Below the pieces are notes generated by a model. The model made no database searches, was not told the origin of the DNA, and saw nothing but the letters and a program-made list of their open reading frames with translations. Both the position numbers and the translations under genes were made by a program. 64,000 bases of DNA from Paenibacillus sp. GSMTC-2017. Lineage in GTDB: Bacteria > Bacillota > Bacilli > Paenibacillales > Paenibacillaceae. This document shows positions 15,167-22,742 of this stretch, piece by piece. Location: the NCBI RefSeq assembly GCF_016019935.1, contig NZ_JAECMT010000002.1, positions 1 through 64,000 on the forward strand. The letters run 5' to 3'. Within the stretch, counting starts at the first letter, position 1; each line of letters opens with the position of its first letter.

Positions 15167-16201
15167 TTAAATACTGCGTTCCTCATATTCAAAAGGTGCT
15201 TCACATGAATAAATGTCATGGAAAAAGCCCTTAAAGGGTATATCGTCTTCCAAACATTTTATGCAATAGGATATATATTCATCGCATTCTAGCTCTTCAC
15301 CATTATCCTGCATCCACTTAAATTGATCTACGATATTTTCCATAAGAGTTGCTTTTATAAACAAGGGCAGCAATTCCAACGTCGAATCTTCGATCATAGT
15401 TTCAGATTTATAGCCTGATAGAACTGATTCAAAATACTGTTCCATAAACGTTTTCCGTTTATCGGCATCAGGTTCAAATCGAGTCCAGCCTACTCCATGT
15501 GTCCAAACATCTGCCAGATCATACATATACGATCCGAAACATGAATTATCGAAATCAAATACAGTAATTTGCCCAGTATCAAAATCTATCGAGTAATTCC
15601 CATCGTTGAAATCAAAATGGATCATACCGAAAGTGTCTTTATTCCTGTCTAAGCCTTCTAAGGATTTAATTAGCTCTACTAACTTCACCTTAAGCAATGA
15701 TAAGGAGTCGGGAATCAGTTTATCGATATATTCAGCATTGAATTTATCAAAAAAACTATACCTAGGCTGGACCGGTTTATATTCTTTCGACAATTGATGC
15801 AATTTGCCTAGAACTTTCCCACAGTTGTAATAATACTCGGCAATTGGAGCTCCGTCCCGATACCGATAATTATTTTCTACAAACAATTTTCCTTTTGCCT
15901 TTTTAAACACGCAAACAAAAATGGTGTGATTATTATAAGTAATCTCTTCTAAAAGTTTCCCACTTTTGGAGTCAAGTACATTTGATACACTTCCACCGTG
16001 CTCGAATAAATACCTGACATACTCAACTTCTCCTAGAAAATCCTCTTTAGTCCTGTCAGGCATGAAAGAGATTCTAATTATTTTTGCATCGGCGCCATCT
16101 TTCTCACAGCTATAGACTAAATTTCGTCCTCCCTCATGTGGATTTACTTGAGAGATTTCATAGTCCTCTAATCCATACATTTCCGACACCAACGGTAGCA
16201 A
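15167..16201 (-). CDS. APH-family small-molecule phosphotransferase
   Basis: A 344-residue kinase of the aminoglycoside phosphotransferase/CotS/homoserine kinase-like fold. Catalytic loop IHFDFNDGNY and metal-binding DFDNS are intact. Substrate could be an antibiotic, a choline-like compound or a spore-coat component; it cannot be told from sequence. The first standard start is TTG (16201), which has no Shine-Dalgarno. A strong AAAGGAG (16256-16250) lies further upstream and is best spaced for an ATT codon at 16240, which would add 13 residues. Tandem truncated copy downstream. Part of the accessory segment between dif-like sites C and D. Confidence 0.75.
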   Translation of the reverse strand: MLPLVSEMYGLEDYEISQVNPHEGGRNLVYSCEKDGADAKIIRISFMPDRTKEDFLGEVEYVRYLFEHGGSVSNVLDSKSGKLLEEITYNNHTIFVCVFKKAKGKLFVENNYRYRDGAPIAEYYYNCGKVLGKLHQLSKEYKPVQPRYSFFDKFNAEYIDKLIPDSLSLLKVKLVELIKSLEGLDRNKDTFGMIHFDFNDGNYSIDFDTGQITVFDFDNSCFGSYMYDLADVWTHGVGWTRFEPDADKRKTFMEQYFESVLSGYKSETMIEDSTLELLPLFIKATLMENIVDQFKWMQDNGEELECDEYISYCIKCLEDDIPFKGFFHDIYSCEAPFEYEERSI

Positions 16202-16439
16202 ATAAGTATCACTAATCGTTACAACCTCGTTATAATTAATACTATCAATCTCCTTTAGCTACTAAATTAGTAAAATATCTACTGACAACTTTACCAAAAA
16301 AGTCTAGCTTCATTCTAGGTAAACTTTAAATTTAATTAATAATTACCCGAAATACCCCTTGCTTTATCACTAGAGGAACAAATTGTCCAAACTAATGGTT
16401 TAAGTAAGGGGTAAAAAGATTAATATTTGATTAATTCCA

Positions 16440-16661
16440 TTATGTGATTGGGCGAGATTTTTTTATTCTGTTTATTACATTTTGAATCATAAATGTGACT
16501 CCAAGTATGATGCCAATAAATAAGAACAAATAAGCAATTGGGATGAGGAAAAAGGGCTCTATGAGAGTACCATCGGGAGCAATTTCAGATCCAATGATAC
16601 TAAAGGCGACAAAACAACCGATTCCAATCAAAAACGACAGAAGAACTACATATTTTTTCAT
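16440..16661 (-). CDS. Small two-helix membrane protein (DUF3955-like)
   Basis: A 73-residue protein with two membrane helices joined by a polar loop (IGSEIAPDGTLIEPFFLIPIAYLF) that recalls DUF3955/DUF3923 proteins. The start is set at the ATG 16661 because GGAGG lies just upstream; the TTG at 16673 precedes that site. Function unknown. Monocistronic, within the accessory segment. Confidence 0.65.
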   Translation of the reverse strand: MKKYVVLLSFLIGIGCFVAFSIIGSEIAPDGTLIEPFFLIPIAYLFLFIGIILGVTFMIQNVINRIKKSRPIT

Positions 16662-16710
16662 AAAATCCTCCAAAATTAATTAGTTATTTTTGATGCTTCG
16701 CTTTTTTAGC

Positions 16711-16726
16711 TTACATCACCTCCTTT
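16711..16726 (-). other. Consensus Shine-Dalgarno followed by start-stop (ATG TAA)
   Basis: AAAGGAGGTGATG directly followed by TAA, 50 bp upstream of the small membrane gene. It is the strongest ribosome binding site in the region yet encodes only a start and stop codon; either a relic or a ribosome standby site. Confidence 0.35.
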
Positions 16727-16901
16727 GATGGGTTTTATGATTGGCTTATCATATCATCATATTTATCGTTTTACAATAAATAATTATCGATTACCAGTAA
16801 TTATATATTATAAATCATATAAAACTAATTTCTTTAATTGATTAGACATTGCTATTCATTTATGTTGAAAACGGGATTGGATTTAAAAGAAAATAGAAAA
16901 T

Positions 16902-16929
16902 AGTTTACATAAACATATTTACGTATACC
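16902..16929 (+). other. dif-like recombination site D
   Basis: AGTTTACATAA (exact XerD arm), spacer ACATAT, right arm TTACGTATACC. Confidence 0.65.
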
Positions 16930-16963
16930 CTTCAGTTCTCTTCCTAAATATCCATCCTAGGTA

Positions 16964-16993
16964 CAAAAAAATCCCCTTACATATGTAAGAGGA
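16964..16993 (-). terminator. Terminator of the truncated secreted-protein copy
   Basis: 9-bp stem (16972-16980/16985-16993) with an eight-T run on the minus strand. It is homologous in sequence and position to the terminator at 20599-20627. Confidence 0.75.
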
Positions 16994-17039
16994 CATTTGA
17001 ATGATAAGTGATTATCTGCCTCGGCATCAAAACTATTAA

Positions 17040-17096
17040 TTAGAGGGCACTGTAATCGTTAAAAAGGTGTACTCCATGGTTATTGGAATCTTCTTA
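17040..17096 (-). pseudogene. 3' remnant of a second secreted-protein gene
   Basis: The last 17 codons before the TAA at 17040 read EDSNNHGVHLFNDYSAL, matching the C-terminus of the secreted protein gene at 20695 (HDGVHYFNDYSAL). The shared 3' untranslated region and terminator also align back to dif-like site D, as the intact copy aligns to site E. Upstream of this point homology stops and the ATP-grasp/MFS pair begins, so most of the gene was replaced. Confidence 0.8.
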
Positions 17097-17125
17097 TCAT
17101 CGACTATTCATGTACCACATTTCTT

Positions 17126-18349
17126 TTAAAATATTTTTTTAAAAGAAGGTTTCCATTCTGACAAATCCTCATAAACAAACGTTATATTTTCACATATTTT
17201 ATCAGCAATTTCGTACATATGATTTATATCATTAGCTGTAAATAATATATATCCTTTGCGCCCAGTACCGTCTACAATCGTTGGTATAGTGTCGCCCTCT
17301 TTTACTAATAAATCAATTAATACGATCTCGGGTATGTTAGCTAACCCTTTGTACTTGATTTCTTTTAAGGAACCTGGTTTTGGAATCAAGCTTAAAGACA
17401 TAGCCTGGCAATTCGAAGGTACGCTTCTAAATTCATCAATAGTCCCTGTTGCTAACGCATCATAATAGTATCCAAATTGAGATATCCCGGTAGTTAGTTC
17501 TACCATTTTCCAAATGTTACCGCCGCCTATTCTGACTTGGGACTCTATAATTATTGGCTTGTTTTGATTGTTTATCTTTACCTCTGTATGAGTAATTCCG
17601 TCTTCCAGTTGCATGTCTTCCAAAAATAACATGACTTTCTCAATAATTAATTGTTTCAGAGTTTCATCTAAAGGTGCCGGCATAATCGTATAGTTTATGA
17701 TAAACGTATCTTCTTTAAATAGTTCAGCTGATAAAGCTAGTATAGAATGTTTTTTGTTATAAGAAACGGCTTCGACCGTATAAACGATGTCACCTTCAAC
17801 GAATTCTTCCACTAAAATAGGTAGTTGAATTCCGTTATTATTTATAAATACCTCTATGTCATCTCCCCTGTCTAGCTTAGATACTCCTTTACCACCTGCG
17901 CCAATCTGGGGTTTTATTATAATACTATCTTTTTTGTTCAAAAATTGATCAATGTCGTTTATGTTTTTGCAAACAATTGAATCTATGGAATAGTCTTTGC
18001 CTGCTAGAATTTCACGCATCATGTCTTTATTGCGGGTTATCATATTAGCGTTGTAAGAAGATCCTTTTACATTAAAAATCTTTGCAATTATACAAGCCGT
18101 ATCTAAGGCTACTTCGTTGAAAGATACAACCAAATCAAACGGTTTCTCTATGTACAGTTGTTCAGCATAGTGTACACACACGGGTATATTTGTTGTGTCT
18201 ATTTCCTTTTTATAGAAACATTTTCCCAAAATAGATCCATCGAAATAGATGTGTTTAGCGTAAGACCCTATATACGAAACAGTATATCCCCTGTCTAAAG
18301 CATCTTGTATAGGTTTGGTCCATCCACCTATAAATAAAACGTGATCCAT
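17126..18349 (-). CDS. ATP-grasp carboxylate-amine ligase
   Basis: A 407-residue ATP-grasp enzyme like BacD or PurK/carbamoyl-phosphate-type ligases. An N-terminal pre-ATP-grasp domain is followed by an ATP lid IIKPQIGAGGKGVSK, the strand VEEFVEGDIVYTVEAV and the Mg site VEVK-like HTEVKINNQ/IIESQVRIGG. It probably joins an amino acid or small acid to an amine. The start is the ATG at 18349, nine bases after GAGGAG; the first ATG touches that site. It follows the MFS gene by 14 nt, so the pair forms an operon. Very AT-rich, replacing most of a duplicated gene: probably acquired. Confidence 0.8.
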   Translation of the reverse strand: MDHVLFIGGWTKPIQDALDRGYTVSYIGSYAKHIYFDGSILGKCFYKKEIDTTNIPVCVHYAEQLYIEKPFDLVVSFNEVALDTACIIAKIFNVKGSSYNANMITRNKDMMREILAGKDYSIDSIVCKNINDIDQFLNKKDSIIIKPQIGAGGKGVSKLDRGDDIEVFINNNGIQLPILVEEFVEGDIVYTVEAVSYNKKHSILALSAELFKEDTFIINYTIMPAPLDETLKQLIIEKVMLFLEDMQLEDGITHTEVKINNQNKPIIIESQVRIGGGNIWKMVELTTGISQFGYYYDALATGTIDEFRSVPSNCQAMSLSLIPKPGSLKEIKYKGLANIPEIVLIDLLVKEGDTIPTIVDGTGRKGYILFTANDINHMYEIADKICENITFVYEDLSEWKPSFKKIF

Positions 18350-18363
18350 CTTAAACATCTCCT

Positions 18364-19608
18364 CTAATTTGAACGTACATATTCAATGTTGGTTCCTTTT
18401 AATACGCCTCGTCTTAACAACACGACTAAACACAATGTTGTACCGAAGCCCCCTATAAATAACGTCGTTTGAAGTCCAAATATCGAAACTAAAAATGCAC
18501 TAGCAAAACTTCCTAATGCCCACGCTCCCCAGTTAAGCGTACGCTGTACAGCGTTTACTCTTCCTAGCATATGACTTGGTGAGACAAGTTGCCGTATCGT
18601 TGCAGCGTAAGGGGCAAATATACCTTCTCCCATACCATGTATGATACTTACAATCACAATACCGTAAACTGTTCCCAAATATCCCATTATGGGAATTAGG
18701 GACAGACCAATTACGGATACAGTAGCGCTATAGATGAGCATTTTTGTATGATTAATTTGCTGACTTCTTTTTAGAAGTATCGTATTGCCTATTAAAAACC
18801 CCAACGCTGCCGAACCAACAACAAAGCCTATTTTAAGCTCAGATAGCCCCATTACCTTATAAAGGAATATGACTAAAATGCTATACAGTATGTATTTAAA
18901 AAAGCCATAAACAGCTCCGCAGCTTACAATGGGTTCCAATACAGGGTGGTTTTTAAAATAGATCAATCCTTCATATATGTCTTTATAAATCGATTTTATA
19001 TTTACGTTTTTTAAAGAACCCTCGGTATGCGGTTTGAACCTCGAAATAAGTACTATACACACAAAACAAGCAAAATACGTTACTGCGGCAATAGAGAAAG
19101 AGCCTGTTAAACCAACTATTGTAAAGACAATACCTGCTATCATAGGACCAATTATTGTAGCAAGAGATTCTGAAATAGCTAGCCCACTGTTTCCTTTTTT
19201 TAAGTTGTCTTTATCTGTTACAATTTCCGGTAAAAAAGATGGAATTGCAATGTTATAAAAAGTCGTAAATATTCCACTTAAAAACATGAGAAACACCAAT
19301 AAAGGGAACGTTATATTGTTTGTTATAGCCAGTATAAATACCGATAAAAATAAAACACTTTGATAAATACTGCAAATTAGCAAAACCTTTTTCCTAAAAA
19401 GAATGTCTATCAAAGCTCCGGCTACTAATCCAAAAATTAGGTATGGTATGAATATAACCCCACGAAGTAAGGCAGCATTCGCCTCACTTGTTTTTAGCAC
19501 CTCTAATGCAAAAAGAGGCAAAGCTACTACTAAAAACTGGGTACCTAACAAATTTATAGACTGTCCAAGCCAAAGTTTATAAAAATTATTGTAATTTTTA
19601 TTTTTCAC
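18364..19608 (-). CDS. MFS efflux transporter
   Basis: 414 residues, 12 predicted helices, with the MFS signature in the loop after helix 2 (GALIDILFRKKVLLI) and a layout like macrolide/drug efflux (MefA-type) proteins. It starts at GTG (19608) behind AGAGGTG. It is the first full gene of the operon with the ATP-grasp enzyme and is preceded by a 12-codon frame with a perfect ribosome binding site. It could export the ligase product or a drug. Confidence 0.8.
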   Translation of the reverse strand: MKNKNYNNFYKLWLGQSINLLGTQFLVVALPLFALEVLKTSEANAALLRGVIFIPYLIFGLVAGALIDILFRKKVLLICSIYQSVLFLSVFILAITNNITFPLLVFLMFLSGIFTTFYNIAIPSFLPEIVTDKDNLKKGNSGLAISESLATIIGPMIAGIVFTIVGLTGSFSIAAVTYFACFVCIVLISRFKPHTEGSLKNVNIKSIYKDIYEGLIYFKNHPVLEPIVSCGAVYGFFKYILYSILVIFLYKVMGLSELKIGFVVGSAALGFLIGNTILLKRSQQINHTKMLIYSATVSVIGLSLIPIMGYLGTVYGIVIVSIIHGMGEGIFAPYAATIRQLVSPSHMLGRVNAVQRTLNWGAWALGSFASAFLVSIFGLQTTLFIGGFGTTLCLVVLLRRGVLKGTNIEYVRSN

Positions 19609-19647
19609 ATTACACCTCTAAAAATTCATATTTATAAATTACCAATA

Positions 19648-19686
19648 TTACAATTTAAGGAAGATCTGTAGCTCGCCATTTCTCAT
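19648..19686 (-). CDS. 12-residue leader or precursor peptide
   Basis: ATG at 19686 behind a perfect GGAGGTGAT; product MRNGELQIFLKL, stop at 19648, 39 bp before the MFS start and downstream of a good promoter. It may be a regulatory leader, as seen before resistance genes, or a peptide substrate of the operon. No rival hairpin over the MFS binding site was found, so the attenuation reading is not proven. Confidence 0.45.
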   Translation of the reverse strand: MRNGELQIFLKL

Positions 19687-19746
19687 GTAATCACCTCCAT
19701 GGAAAACTAGTATAAACCCAAAATTCATCATGTGTACGGATTTGGG

Positions 19747-19774
19747 AATATAAGAGCAAGATTACAAAGGTCAA
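19747..19774 (-). promoter_or_regulatory. Sigma-A promoter of the MFS/ATP-grasp operon
   Basis: TTGACC (19774-19769), 16-bp spacer, TATATT (19752-19747), about 60 nt ahead of the 12-codon leader. A CCCAAA/TTTTGGG hairpin can form in the leader. Confidence 0.6.
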
Positions 19775-19954
19775 ATTTCTATAAATCGTAACTCATTATT
19801 TTTTTTTCTTTGTTGACGTGATTACTCTATTGAATTTTTAGTATTTATAGTATATTTTGAAATGGTTGAGCACGTAGCCTAAGCGAAGGCTCGAGAGAGT
19901 AAGGTCTATGTTCTAAAGTAACAAGGGAAACAATCCGGAAAGGAAGTTTTATCT

Positions 19955-20344
19955 ATGAAACCTCAAATAACTGTAATTACGTTGTTAACGAATGACGTTC
20001 CTCGTATGACTCGATTTTATCGGGATGTGCTTGGATTCCCAACTATTGTCGACTCTGAAGAGTACGTAGAGTTTGAAAATAGTGGCGTTCGCCTATCTCT
20101 TTGCTCCAAACAATTAATGGCGGCCAATACGAATGACCATCCTTCTTATTCCGAAGCGCTTAAGGGACAAGCATTGGAATTATGCTTCCCGTGCGATTCG
20201 CCTGAAGAGGTCCAATTAGCTTATGAAAAAATCATTGCAAATGACGGGACTGCAATTAAAGAGCCTACGCTCATGCCATGGGGACATACAGCCGCTTTTT
20301 TTGCCGATCCCGAAGGGAACATCCACTCCATTTATGCAGAATAA
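19955..20344 (+). CDS. VOC family (glyoxalase/bleomycin-resistance fold) protein
   Basis: A 129-residue protein with two beta-alpha-beta-beta-beta modules. Visible metal-site candidates and motifs are TRFYRDVLGFPTIVDSEEYVEFE in the first half and WGHTAAFFADPEGNIHSIY in the second. Such proteins are lyases, dioxygenases or drug-binding resistance proteins; the substrate is not clear. GGAAAGGAAG precedes the ATG. It is divergent from the MFS operon and lies between dif-like sites D and E. A small AGCC/GGCT hairpin lies in its leader. Confidence 0.8.
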   Translation: MKPQITVITLLTNDVPRMTRFYRDVLGFPTIVDSEEYVEFENSGVRLSLCSKQLMAANTNDHPSYSEALKGQALELCFPCDSPEEVQLAYEKIIANDGTAIKEPTLMPWGHTAAFFADPEGNIHSIYAE

Positions 20345-20524
20345 CAAGCGGTATTATTGAATCATTAAAAGATTATGACCCGTAATACAAGAAATTCGAC
20401 TTTTAATAGGGTACAAATTGTCTAAGTTGCGTTGGTTTTACGTCAATTGGCAAGTTGTATTCTATATAAAGACAATGATGGAAATATCTATTTTAAAAAT
20501 GAAGTAATCTAACAAAGCGTAATA

Positions 20525-20552
20525 AGTTTACATAATATAAACTACATAAACA
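20525..20552 (+). other. dif-like recombination site E
   Basis: AGTTTACATAA, spacer TATAAA, degenerate right arm CTACATAAACA. The remainder of 20345-20694 shows only the terminator below. Confidence 0.55.
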
Positions 20553-20598
20553 CTATTTTTAATACTCTTCTCTCATTAGTAAATCCCACGCTAAACAC

Positions 20599-20627
20599 AA
20601 AAAAATCCCCCTACGTATGTAGGAGGA
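20599..20627 (-). terminator. Terminator of the secreted protein gene
   Basis: 9-bp stem (20606-20614/20619-20627) followed by seven T on the minus strand. Confidence 0.8.
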
Positions 20628-20694
20628 TTTTTGGATCGTAAGTGCAGCCCTTATTTCATCTGCCGCGGCAAAACTCTAAGAGATATTTTACAAT

Positions 20695-21675
20695 TTAGAG
20701 GGCGCTGTAGTCGTTGAAATAGTGTACGCCATCGTGAAGGGTATCTCCTGGTGCTGTTCTCCGGTTGGTATTGAACCAGAGCTTATCACCGTGGGCAATT
20801 CCTACTCCTTCTATTTCAAAAAGGTCAGGATATGCCGCGGATGTAATACGGAATGACAGATTACTGTCAGAAGTTATAGTACCCGAAGCTGTAGGGATAT
20901 TACGATAAACTAGAACAATGCTGACGTTTTTATATGTCATGGGAACATATATTGTATTGTTATGATAACCAAAACCTTGGAACACATATGAAGTGATGTT
21001 AGGTATAGTACTGCCGTTAACCAGCGCATTAACAATATCTATGTTAAAGCTGTTCGTTACATTTATTGTACCGCTGTTTGCGGTAAGTGGCAGTGTTCCT
21101 CTAAAAAAGGTTCTTCCGGATTTGAAAAGAAAGTTAATGTTATTCGCGTCTTTACTCGTAATTTTTACACCAGACATTGCTTTGTCTACGCCATTGTATT
21201 TGATTGTATAATTACCAACTTTGTAATACGTATTGCTTACATACTTCAGTTTCACTAGACTCATACTGCCTGCGTTCATTGTAATGACGAACATATAAAG
21301 TTCACCGTTAATTGTGCTGAGCATCAAATCGTTAGCATGACCGAGGTATGTCGCGTATGTTGTTCCGTTATCACCATTTGTCATGAGTGAAGTTGTCCCA
21401 TTGCTCATATTGGTACGGTAAATGACGGCTTTAGTATTATCATTGTTTACTTTTGCGGAATAAGTATAGGTAGATCCAACGGCAAATCCTTGTGCGGAGT
21501 AACCACTATTTGCATTATTTAGCGTTGCTACAGTAGTGTAGGTGTTATAATATGCTGCACTTGCTATACTAGGCAACATCATCGCTAGAGATAGGAAAAA
21601 GGCTGTAAATAAAGTTAAACGTTTTTTGGGAGTTAGAGTCGTCGTTTCGATCCTACTTGTAAACCTATTTTTCAT
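20695..21675 (-). CDS. Secreted protein, possibly helveticin-like
   Basis: 326 residues with a Sec signal peptide (KKRLTLFTAFFLSLAMML, cleavage after SIASA near residue 40) and a mature part of beta-strand repeats rich in N, T, S and Y. The arrangement (QGFAVGSTYTYS, FQGFGYHNNTIYVP, DLFEIEGVGIAHGDKLWF) recalls class III bacteriocins of the helveticin J family, but this rests on memory of the family pattern only. GGAGG lies ten bases before the ATG. A 3' remnant of a second copy is at 17040. The pair occupies equivalent positions after dif-like sites D and E. Confidence 0.6.
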   Translation of the reverse strand: MKNRFTSRIETTTLTPKKRLTLFTAFFLSLAMMLPSIASAAYYNTYTTVATLNNANSGYSAQGFAVGSTYTYSAKVNNDNTKAVIYRTNMSNGTTSLMTNGDNGTTYATYLGHANDLMLSTINGELYMFVITMNAGSMSLVKLKYVSNTYYKVGNYTIKYNGVDKAMSGVKITSKDANNINFLFKSGRTFFRGTLPLTANSGTINVTNSFNIDIVNALVNGSTIPNITSYVFQGFGYHNNTIYVPMTYKNVSIVLVYRNIPTASGTITSDSNLSFRITSAAYPDLFEIEGVGIAHGDKLWFNTNRRTAPGDTLHDGVHYFNDYSAL

Positions 21676-21990
21676 ACATAGATACCTCCATCATTTTATT
21701 ATGCTACGTATGTAATTCTAGTTGTCAGGATAGACATTAGAGGATTGCTAAGTACACAAATTCACCTCAACTTTCGTCGTAAATTTTTTAATGCAGCATA
21801 AATCAGTGGCAAGAAAACGTTTCTTATTGCGAATAAGTTTGTGGCAACCCTTTAGTTAATTATCTTCAGGGGGCCATGTTTTCATGACATTAATATAACG
21901 TCACTCAATTTAAAAGTCCAGTAAAATTTGGGATTTACTAGGTGGCCATTTGTGCTAGTAAGTAGTTTCATAGTACCGATCTTTAAAGTT
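21676..21990. other. Intergenic, promoter region of the secreted protein
   Basis: 315 bp without a gene. I see no strong promoter match or structured RNA here. Confidence 0.4.
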
Positions 21991-22018
21991 TGTTTACATA
22001 ATAAAAATTATGAAATCT
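21991..22018 (+). other. dif-like recombination site F
   Basis: TGTTTACATAA, spacer TAAAAA (identical to site A), right arm TTATGAAATCT. Last of the series, at the border to the AmCP cluster. Confidence 0.55.
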
Positions 22019-22070
22019 TAATTCCTCTATAATAAAGGTTGAATTGTCACTTATAAGTATCTTCATAATT

Positions 22071-22106
22071 CCAAAATAAAAAGAACCCTACTCCTGAAGG
22101 GTTCTT
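22071..22106 (-). terminator. Terminator of the AmCP cluster
   Basis: 9-bp stem AAGAACCCT/AGGGTTCTT (22081-22089/22098-22106), T-rich run on the minus strand, 9 nt past the last gene. Confidence 0.85.
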
Positions 22107-22114
22107 TTCTGGTG

Positions 22115-22657
22115 CTATAGTTGTTGACGCCATAGTTTTCTAATTTCTGATACAGTAGCCAAAGTCACTGCATCTTGCAAAATATCTCCCGGTTTATTGC
22201 CTTTTCCAAGAATATATCCCTCAAAAGTTGTTCCAGTATACTCAAAAATGTATTGGAATTGCTGAATAAGAGGAATCCCTTTTAAATGTGGTTTATCATC
22301 GCCAACACCGATCACCCAAGCTGATTTTGTGGCGAGTTTCGCAAGAAAATCAGTCTTATTCTCACGTAGCGATTGAGACCAACGGTCAATAAACGTCTTT
22401 GTTAAGCCAGATGCGCCATACCAATAGATTGGTGTAGTGAAAACAATAACATCCTGAGCTAATACACGTTCAATGACATGATGATAATCATCTTCTGGGT
22501 AAGGCTGTTTCTCAGAATGACGATAATCTTGGTGAGGTTCAATATTATAATCAGCCAGATGTATCTGATCAACTTCAAAGCCTTCTACCAATACATTCGC
22601 TAATTGTTCCGAATTACCATCTTTTCGTGAGCTTCCGTAGATTACCGCAATTCCCAT
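22115..22657 (-). CDS. Flavodoxin-fold NAD(P)H-dependent oxidoreductase
   Basis: 180 residues, with the N-terminal FMN-binding loop YGSSRKDGNSEQLA and the second flavin contact TTPIYWYGASGLTKTFIDRW. It is an FMN reductase or quinone reductase in the cytosol. It follows the cluster's ATP-grasp gene by 85 bp on the same strand, and the first terminator lies after it, so it may be the last cluster gene and perform a late redox step; equally it could be an unrelated neighbour. Confidence 0.8.
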   Translation of the reverse strand: MGIAVIYGSSRKDGNSEQLANVLVEGFEVDQIHLADYNIEPHQDYRHSEKQPYPEDDYHHVIERVLAQDVIVFTTPIYWYGASGLTKTFIDRWSQSLRENKTDFLAKLATKSAWVIGVGDDKPHLKGIPLIQQFQYIFEYTGTTFEGYILGKGNKPGDILQDAVTLATVSEIRKLWRQQL

Positions 22658-22742
22658 TTTAAATGAACAACTCCTTGATTTCTAAAAATGTACATTGCAT
22701 TCTCTAATAATATGCCGTTCAGATACATCCTATAGCAAGTAC

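Noticed and set aside
12838..22018. Prophage or conjugative element as explanation of the accessory region
   Set aside because: No capsid, portal, terminase, relaxase, coupling protein, replication or excision gene is present.
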